Position numbers and translations under genes: made by a program
In this document: positions 57,606 to 64,000 of the stretch, one piece after another
Layout: each line of letters starts with the position of its first letter
Numbering within the stretch: the first letter of the stretch is position 1
Assembly: GCF_020080835.1 (NCBI RefSeq)
Contig: NC_058164.1
Location: forward strand, 20,950,688-21,014,687
Length of the DNA: 64,000 bases
Direction of reading: 5' to 3'
From: Cotesia glomerata
Lineage: Eukaryota > Arthropoda > Insecta > Hymenoptera > Braconidae
The notes under the pieces: generated by a model
What the model was told of the DNA's origin: nothing
The model's input: only the letters and a program-made list of their open reading frames with translations
Database searches by the model: none

Positions 57606-58400
57606 AGGAGATGGTGGACAATCGGTCGCCACAAATCCAAATAATTTGAGATTTGGAGCCAGTATGACAGGTTCATCGAACATTCCACAGAAGCCCATCT
57701 CAAAATCTAATCCAGTTTGTATGACATATTCACCCATCGATGCTCCTAGTAAATGAAAGTGGGCCTAAAAATTATAATTATTCATTATGTTTATCATTAA
57801 TACAATAATATTAATCATATAATATTCATTAGAGAAATTATAATTATCACTTTTCGGATTTAAGCTTATTAGGTACACCGCGCCGCGATCTTGGGAGTTT
57901 TAGAGAGACGCCTGACAGAAGGTTAAAGTGATATATAATAGTGTATTTACAATTTTTAATAATAAAAATGATAAAAACACTCATTACCTGAACATCAGGC
58001 GGAAATTGTTTAATTATCGAAAAGTTAACAAACGCTTGGTTATTAACATCTATATAAACATCTGGCTCGGTGAAATATTCTTTACTAAAAGTTTGACACA
58101 ATGCATCCTCTATATTGATTTCGAGAATACCCTGAAAAGTAAACAAAAACAAAGATCATTATTGCACAATGAAATATTCTTTGTAATTTTAGTAAATCGA
58201 GTATGTGTTTAAATTTTTTTGAAAAATGTTTATCTTTCTTCCGACAACTTCTACAAAAAGAATTTTCTTTCGTAAGAACAAAAAGATAAAAAAAATAAGG
58301 CGACATTTAATTAAATCAACGACTTTTGAAATACCTGTATTCCAATGAGTTGAGGTATGATTGCAATAAATATGCCTTGAATCATTTTTTTGATAATCAT
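57606..58400 (-). CDS. Gene 2, unit 2: secreted paralogue of gene 1 (exons 1-3)
   Basis: Exons 58,335-58,400 (22 codons), 57,988-58,131 (48) and 57,606-57,764 (53), with GT/AG ends and phase 0. Exons 2 and 3 have exactly the lengths of gene 1 exons 2 and 3. The product begins with a signal peptide (MIIKKMIQGIFIAIIPQLIG). It shares FTEPD-YID-NN in exon 2 and GAS-GEYV-TG, C...EPVIL.P, FGF...CPP in exon 3. The three cysteines align with gene 1. Exon 3 ends with an intact GT donor, but no fourth exon with a stop was found between here and gene 1. So the 3' end is unknown: the gene is either incomplete or spliced to a distant exon. Repeat X begins ~20 bp past the donor. Confidence 0.6.
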
Positions 58401-59078
58401 ATTTAAGTAAATCTCTTCAAGTAATATGTATACTGATCAATTCTATAAAACAGTTACTAGAAAATAAAATTATGAAAAAATAATGCCGTCGACTGGTGTG
58501 TACAGTATCATCACCAGCGATCATTTACATAAAATGAAACAACAATGTCATGCAAGATTGTGCTACAAAGAAAATATTATGAATAAATTCCGTTGTTTTT
58601 TATTGAATTAATTAGATTATCTACACGAGTTATCTTTTTTTTTACATTCGAACGTAATTAAGTCTATTGTAAATTTATTTATTTTATGCATTTCTGATAT
58701 TCGTGACAATAGACTTTATTAGATACCGAACTATGGCATTCATCTTTATTATACAACTTTTGAAAAGTTTTTCTGCACGCTTCATTCAGATCGTAATTTT
58801 CGCCATTGAACATTATGATTGATTAGTATTACAAGTTTTGTATAATGTTTAATCATTACTAATCCAAAAATATTTTATATATTTTTGTCACCAATTATCG
58901 TTGAAAATGATTTGGTTAGTATTGAAAAATTTTGAATCATTACAAATAATTTTTAATCATGAAATAATGCTAGAATTTTTGTAACTAGTTATAATTGGAA
59001 ATAATTTGATTAGTATTAAAAATTTGTAATTATGTCAAATAATTCGTCATCGTGAAATAATGTTCGAATTTTTATTAT

Positions 59079-59222
59079 ACTAAGCGTCTCGTTCTCGATG
59101 ATTAAATAATTGATTACATGTACTGTTAGTACGTGTCAACTACACAACGTTTAGAGTTTAAATTCAAATGCTTTTTCGCGCCAGTAGCCATCAGCGCCTG
59201 GCGCGCACCCTAGCAGTCTCAT
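59079..59222. repeat. DIRS left inverted terminal repeat
   Basis: Complementary to 63,831-63,960 almost without change over its inner ~125 bp (tttaaattcaaatgc, gcgccagtagccatcagcg). The outer ~30 bp diverge between ends, as in DIRS1 elements. Confidence 0.9.
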
Positions 59223-59326
59223 ATTGTTTTGTTGTTTCAACAACAACGGACGTGGGTTACAATTACTGGAATAAAAAACTTAATAATTTTTTTATTACAT
59301 AATCGCAAAAATTTGATTTTTTAACG

Positions 59327-60679
59327 ATGGGGAAATCCAAAAAACGTTCCCGATCAAGTTCAGTGGAAAGTAGACCCCCCAAGCTATCTAAGAAAGATTT
59401 ACAATGCCAAATTGAAGCCATCGCCAAGAGCGTCCAGGAGCTTTTAAAAGCGCAACAGGATTTGCAGGCTACAGTTAACAAAACTGCAGAGCAGAATAAA
59501 GGTGAGAATGGTTTGTTTTTTGGGAAAAAATATTACACATGGGTATATGTGTTGGTGTGCCTCTTCCATACGAAGTTTCACACAGGTTATTTCCACATGA
59601 ACATAACCTAGTTCTCTATGGACATAAAGTTTGATGTTTATTTTTTTTTTTCCAAAGCATTATTTCCACACAAAATACATGCAAAAAAAAAAAAAAAATG
59701 CTTAGCAAACCATCATTATAAAAATTTTTTTTTCCTTATTTTTATTACAGTGGAGGTCAATATTTCCAACAAGGAAAATTTAGAACCCAATAAGGGGACT
59801 GGAGCTTTGACAAATGCGGTCATAGCCGAAGATTCGCAGGGTAAAGACACCCAGTCTGACATAAAGGTTTTGGAGGACGGAGAGGTTCCTGAAGAGGCTT
59901 CAATGGTGGACGAGCTCGATTTGGACGATGAACTTCGTGAAGTGCTTGGGGAAGAGATCCCGAACACGAATACATCAGTCAAGGTAAATGACAGCCTGAA
60001 AAGATGGTGGGAGACTTGGATGTCAAAGGGTTTAACTGAAGAGGTTAAAAAAGCTCTACTAAAGAAATATGTTCGAGATGGAGAATTCCGAACTGAAGCA
60101 CCCAAGGTTAACCTTGAAATTCAGCGTCACTTGACTGAGATCGCGAAGAAACGTGATGATCACTTTACTGACACACAAAATTGTGTAGGGTCAGCATTAT
60201 CGTCTTTAAGCTCAGCTATATCTCTGTTGTCAGATAGCTCATCAGAGGAGATCGATCAAATTACTTTGACGAAATATCTCTGGGACACTGGAAAAATCTT
60301 GAGTGATGTTTTCCACCAACAGTCAATAGCGAGGAAATCATTTATTACTCCGACTCTAGATAAGGACATAAAATCTACTCTAGAGGCTAGTATCCCAGAC
60401 GAATGGCTTTATGGTCAGAAACTTAATGACCAGGTTAAAGATGCAAAGGCCATCGTCAAAGCGGCTGCATCTTTAAAACCTTCTGAAAAACCAGCTGTCA
60501 AGAAACAGGCATCCAGGACTGCGTCTCTGGGAAACTTGAGAGGCCCACCTGCGAGGTTCAGGCAGGTGGGCAACTATCAGCAGAGAAGATTCTTCTCAAA
60601 CACGAGATACAAGCCGAGATCCACGGCAGGGACGTCGAAGCCCCCACTGAAGCCCAACTCAGAGAAGAACAGAAAGTAG
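59327..60679 (+). CDS. DIRS ORF1 (gag-like), with a spliceosomal intron
   Basis: Start ATG 59,327. Exon 1 to 59,501, intron 59,502-59,750 (GTGAGA...pyrimidine tract...TTATTACAG), exon 2 59,751-60,679. Splicing at a phase-1 site joins the two open parts in frame, giving 367 residues. The N terminus is basic (MGKSKKRSRSSS) with a helical, Gln-rich stretch; the middle is acidic (DELDLDDELREVLGEE). The Arg-rich C terminus (FRQVGNYQQRRFF) could bind RNA. Unspliced, exon 1 would terminate in the intron. The last ~190 bases overlap the RT frame. Confidence 0.75.
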
Positions 60680-62637
60680 TGGAGATTGTTGTTGAAGAAC
60701 AACAAGAGGTAAATAAATTAGCAGGCAGACTCAGTTTTTTCACAGAGAATTGGGAAGGTGTTTCACATGATAAATTCATCTTTGATTGTCTTAAAGGTTA
60801 TAGTATTCCCTTTAAATCCCAACCCATACAACTTGTAGAACCCAGTGAACCTGTAAGGTCTCCGAGTGATGAAGTACGGGTCCAGCAAGCTGTCGGTAAA
60901 CTTTTGAAAAAGGGGGCTATCGAGCCTTGCTCAGATATTGAGGGTCAGTTTATATCATCGTATTTCCTAGTACCAAAAGCAGATGGATCGGATCGTTTTA
61001 TTATTAATTTAAAGCAATTAAATGAGTTCATTGAGACATATCACTTCAAAATGGAGGACCTGAGATCCGCTAGAGATCTCATTGATAAGGGCGCGTTCAT
61101 GGCTAACCTAGACTTGGAGGATGCGTATTTCCTGGTCCGGATAAAAAGATCCTCTAGGAAATACCTTAGATTCAGATTTGAGGGCCAGCTTTATCAATTC
61201 GTGTGTCTACCCTTTGGCTTGTGTTCTAGTCCTCATACATTTACAAAAATAATGAAACCGGTGGTTAATAAACTTAGGTCAAAAGGTTTTTTATCGGTAG
61301 TATATCTCGATGATTTTCTATGTGTAGGCAAAGATTACGAAGCTTGTAGGAATAATGTGCAGAGTACGATAGGCCTCTTAGAGGAACTTGGTTTTATTAT
61401 TAACTATCGTAAGAGTACGACGACTCCTAATAGAAGGTGTAAATATCTAGGTTTTATCTTGGACTCGGAGAAATATTGTGTAGAACCTACAATCGAGAAG
61501 AGGGTATATATTAGGAAGCTACTAGATTCCATAGGGTTGAAAGAACGGTTTAGGATCAGATTTATAGCTCAATTAATTGGGGTACTGGTAGCATGTATTC
61601 CAGGCGTAGAGTATGGCAGAGCATATTGCAAAAGATTAGAAAGAGCTAAGTGGTTAGCTCTTACATTGAATAATAATGACTTTGAGGGTTTTATGACAAT
61701 AAAGGAGGGCGTTTTGGAGGATCTTCAATGGTGGAGAGATAATATAATGAGCGCTAACAGCAGAATAAAGTCTCACAAATATAGCATAGTGATAAGTTCA
61801 GATGCTTCGAGGACAGGCTGGGGAGCGGAAGCTGGAGGTGTTGTTACAAGGGGTTTTTGGAATCCAGAGGATCAAAAACACCACATTAATTATCTAGAAC
61901 TTTTAGCAGCTTTCTTCGCTCTCAAATGTTTTGCTCACGAGTTACGCGACTGCGAAGTCCTTCTTCGTATAGATAATACAACAGCGATCGCTTACGTCAA
62001 TAAAGCGGGCGGAATTAGGCATCCAAAGTTATCAGATCTAGCTAGAGAGATTTGGCAATGGTGTCAATTAAGAGGGATTTGGCCAAGGGCAGCATATATT
62101 CCATCGAAGCTGAATGTAGAAGCAGATGCCGCTTCCAGAGTAGAAAACCTGGACACGGAGTGGGAATTATCCAAAGAAGCCTTCCGAACCGTATTGAACA
62201 CTTTTGGTTTGCCTTCGATTGATCTCTTTGCGTCGCGTATTAACAGGAAGTGCGTAAGATTCTATTCGCGCTATCCAGACCCAGATGCAGAATCAGTAGA
62301 TGCGTTTACGGTTTCTTGGAGAAACGAATTTTTTTTATGCTTTCCCACCCTTTGCCCTAATTTTACCAACCTTGAGAAAAATAATCAACGATGAAGCATC
62401 GGGTATCGTAGTTGCTCCTTTTTGGCCAGCTCAACCATAGTACCCGTTATTCACTTCCCTACTCTGTGAACCTCCATTGATTTTTAAGCCTTCATTATCC
62501 TTATTATTATCTCCTTCTAGGCAGGAGTGTCACCCCTTAGCGAACAAGTTGTCACTAGTGGTCGGGAAATTATCCGGCAAGCCTTCTTCACCAAGGGCAT
62601 CGGAGAGAAATCAATAGACATCATGCTCAGTTCATTG
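60487..62637 (+). pseudogene. DIRS reverse transcriptase-RNase H, one frameshift and one stop
   Basis: The RT frame is open from 60,487, in the -1 frame relative to ORF1, and has no early ATG, so expression by frameshifting is likely. The largest uninterrupted stretch is 60,679-62,394. RT: FLVPKADGSDRFIINLKQLN, ANLDLEDAYFLV, CLPFGLCSSP, YLDDFL (catalytic YLDD). RNase H: SSDASRTGWGAE, NYLELLAAFFAL, LLRIDNTTAIAYV, NVEADAASR, carrying the D-E-D-D residues. A T-run at ~62,330 shifts the frame. The C-terminal DIRS tail (APFWPAQP, then LLLSPSRQECHPL) then continues past a TAG at 62,438-62,440 (expected Trp) and overlaps the recombinase gene. Confidence 0.85.
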
Positions 62638-63488
62638 TCGGAGTCAACGATTAAGCAGTATGAGGGAACATTGAAGAAATGGCTAGCTTTTACTCAAGCA
62701 AGGGATATCGATGCCTTTGATCCCCAGGGTACGGAGGTCATCGAGTTTCTTACAGCACAGTTTAATGAAGGGGCGAAGCATGGCACTCTTAACTCTATGC
62801 GGGCTGCTATTTCTTTGATTTCTAAAAACAACCTCTCAAAAGACTCCTTATTATCAAGGTTCATCCGAGGAACCTTCAAGAAAAGACCATCGCGACCGAA
62901 GTACTCCGATACCTGGGATACAGACCAGGTCCTGACATATATTGAAAAATTGGGAAACTTAGATAACTTAAAATTAAAAGAATTATCAGAGGTAGCAGTG
63001 ACACTCCTTATTCTCATCACGGCACACAGAATGCAGACTTTGTCCTTGATAAAAACTGAAAATATCACTAAGACTGCTTCTGGATTAAAAATTAAGATAC
63101 CTGATTTGATTAAGACTTCAAGAAGAGGAAGAAGACTTGTGTAGCATCTATCATATTATACTACTTAGAGCGTACTAAAGAATTAAGAACCAACTCGGAT
63201 CGACTGTTTATTGGGACTGTAAAACCGCATAAACCAGCTGGCGCTCAGACGATTGGGCACTGGATAAAGGCACTTCTTGCTAAAGCAGGAGTTGATACGG
63301 AGACTTTCAGCGCCTACAGCGTTAAGCATGCATCCGTGTCGAAGGCATATAAAAGAGGAGTAGACGTGGACACTATTAGAAGAACCGCAGGGTGGTCATC
63401 CAAGTCCACGATTTTCGCCAACTTCTACAATCGACCGATTCAAAGTTCTAGCGAGAGTTTTGCACTTACAGTAGCCGATAAGAAGTAA
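62527..63488 (+). pseudogene. DIRS tyrosine recombinase, one frameshift
   Basis: An N-terminal core-binding region (STIKQYEGTLKKWLAF) and the catalytic first Arg (TAHRMQTLSLI) lie in the first frame to 63,144. The frame then shifts near 63,110-63,135. The catalytic C terminus continues to TAA at 63,488 with YSVKHASVSKAY, RRTAGWSSKSTIFANFYNRP (nucleophile Tyr in FY). In DIRS elements this enzyme inserts the circular DNA copy. The single indel lies in an A/G-rich run and could be real or a sequencing error. Confidence 0.8.
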
Positions 63489-63535
63489 ATAATGTGTGAT
63501 TTTGACAATAAAGTTATTACTGACTCTAAACTTCT

Positions 63536-63661
63536 ACATGTAATCAATTATTTAATCATCGAGAACGAGACGCTTAGTATAATTAAACGATCAAGCGAGC
63601 CCGCCGAAGGCGGGCGAAGCTCGATCGCAATTATACGTAGCGTCTCGTTCGAAGATGATTA
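63536..63661. repeat. DIRS internal complementary region
   Basis: The first half (tgtaatcaattatttaatca, cgagaacgagacgcttagta) is the complement of the left end at 59,079. The second half (gcgggcgaagctcgatcgca, tagcgtctcgttcgaagatg) is the complement of the right end at 63,950-64,000. A ccgccgaaggcggg hairpin marks the joint. It acts as the template that restores the termini in DIRS replication models. Confidence 0.9.
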
Positions 63662-63830
63662 CTACCCTCCCGATAGAGATTTTGAGCCCAAAAAAAAAAA
63701 AAAAAAAAAAAAAAATATAGGCCCAGTAATCATCTAGTGAAAGGTGGGATAACTTTACATAGGTCAAAATTAAAAAAAAAAAAAAAAAAAAAAAAGTAAC
63801 AAATAAATAAATGAAAAAGACTCTAAAAAT
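63662..63830. other. Poly(A)-rich stretch between internal complementary region and right terminal repeat
   Basis: Two A-runs (63,690-63,716 and about 63,769-63,795) flank taggcccagtaatcatctag. Non-coding, possibly involved in element RNA 3' end formation. Confidence 0.5.
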
Positions 63831-64000
63831 ATGAGACTGCTAGGGTGCGCGCCAGGCGCTGATGGCTACTGGCGCAAAAAAGCATTTGAATTTAAACTCT
63901 AAACGTTGTGTAGTTGACACGTACTAACAGTACATGTAATCAATTATTTAATCATCTTCGAACGAGACGCTATGTATAATTGCGATCGAGCTTCGCCCGC
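63831..64000. repeat. DIRS right inverted terminal repeat (truncated by window edge)
   Basis: Inverted copy of 59,079-59,222, with extra outer sequence (gtataattgcgatcgagctt...) that matches the second half of the internal complementary region. Confidence 0.9.

Larger units (their letters stand above)
37292..59078 (+). repeat. Tandem segmental duplication, unit 2 (at least 21.8 kb)
   Basis: Same order as unit 1. The match to unit 1 stops at the DIRS insertion (59,078). The remaining ~150 bp expected (equivalent to 37,140-37,291) should lie beyond the DIRS element, outside this window. Unit-specific events: full-length A3, Helitron 48,788-50,948, loss of the 22,085-24,734 equivalent, an hAT fragment and an inverted-repeat insert at 56,555-57,525. 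Confidence 0.9.
59079..64000 (+). mobile_element. DIRS-like tyrosine-recombinase retrotransposon (right end outside window)
   Basis: Inverted terminal repeats (59,079-59,222 and 63,831 to beyond 64,000) flank ORF1, RT-RNase H and tyrosine recombinase genes. An internal complementary region (about 63,536-63,661) matches the outer ends of both terminal repeats. This is the DIRS1 layout, which replicates through a circular intermediate and integrates with a recombinase without target duplication. Unit 1 provides the empty site (37,139/37,140). It lies 0.68 kb upstream of gene 2 exon 1. Confidence 0.9.

Noticed and set aside
59327..60679. Host nuclear protein gene (MGKSKKRSRSSS...)
   Set aside because: Position inside the DIRS terminal repeats and the overlap with RT identify it as element ORF1.

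Overview
The window is animal, almost certainly insect, nuclear DNA. It is AT-rich and carries spliceosomal introns with GT/AG ends, R1-clade non-LTR retrotransposons, Helitrons, hAT-type elements and a DIRS retrotransposon. No bacterial or organellar gene organisation was seen. The repeat style (gagctcnncgagctc palindromes, a recurring aacttcccgctaag...cgggaagtt hairpin) reminds me of parasitoid wasps (Braconidae), but that is an inference from memory and not shown by the sequence.

Layout. 1-11,243 is a left flank of repeats with no host gene recognised: a tRNA-headed SINE (1153-1721), an 11-unit array of 23-bp dyads (4078-4328), several foldback elements, a 646-bp nested palindrome (6680-7325), and a dispersed repeat (here called repeat X) split by a 5'-truncated R1-clade element on the minus strand (8083-10328). 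11,244-37,291 and 37,292 to at least 59,078 are two head-to-tail copies of one segment (unit 1, 26 kb; unit 2, at least 21.8 kb). From about 59,079 a DIRS-like tyrosine-recombinase retrotransposon has inserted into unit 2, and it runs off the right edge.

Host genes. Each unit carries two small paralogous genes on the minus strand, found by reading splice sites because their exons are too short for ORF calling. Gene 1 has four exons (17,396-25,429 in unit 1; 45,447-48,330 in unit 2). It encodes a 165-residue protein with a signal peptide, three cysteines in exons 2-3, and a C-terminal pattern like MD-2-related/DUF1091 proteins (family assignment tentative). Gene 2 has the same exon lengths and phases for exons 2-3. 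It is open in unit 2 (57,606-58,400) but has lost the end of exon 2 in unit 1 (35,848-36,461); no fourth exon was found for either copy. All introns are phase 0. Between units, gene 1 differs by 10 amino-acid-changing and 2 silent substitutions, and exon 3 (6 changes, all replacement) has diverged more than the adjacent intron (1 change).

Mobile elements. Two R1-clade families are present. Family A (8.1-10.3, 13.6-16.5 and 39.4-44.5 kb) includes one near full-length copy. Family B (28.1-31.2 and 52.9-55.7 kb) is dead and was duplicated with the units. Both sit in (CA)n/(CATA)n tracts at a fixed position inside repeat X. Comparing the two units gives empty and filled sites for two Helitrons, a small inverted-repeat element and the DIRS element.
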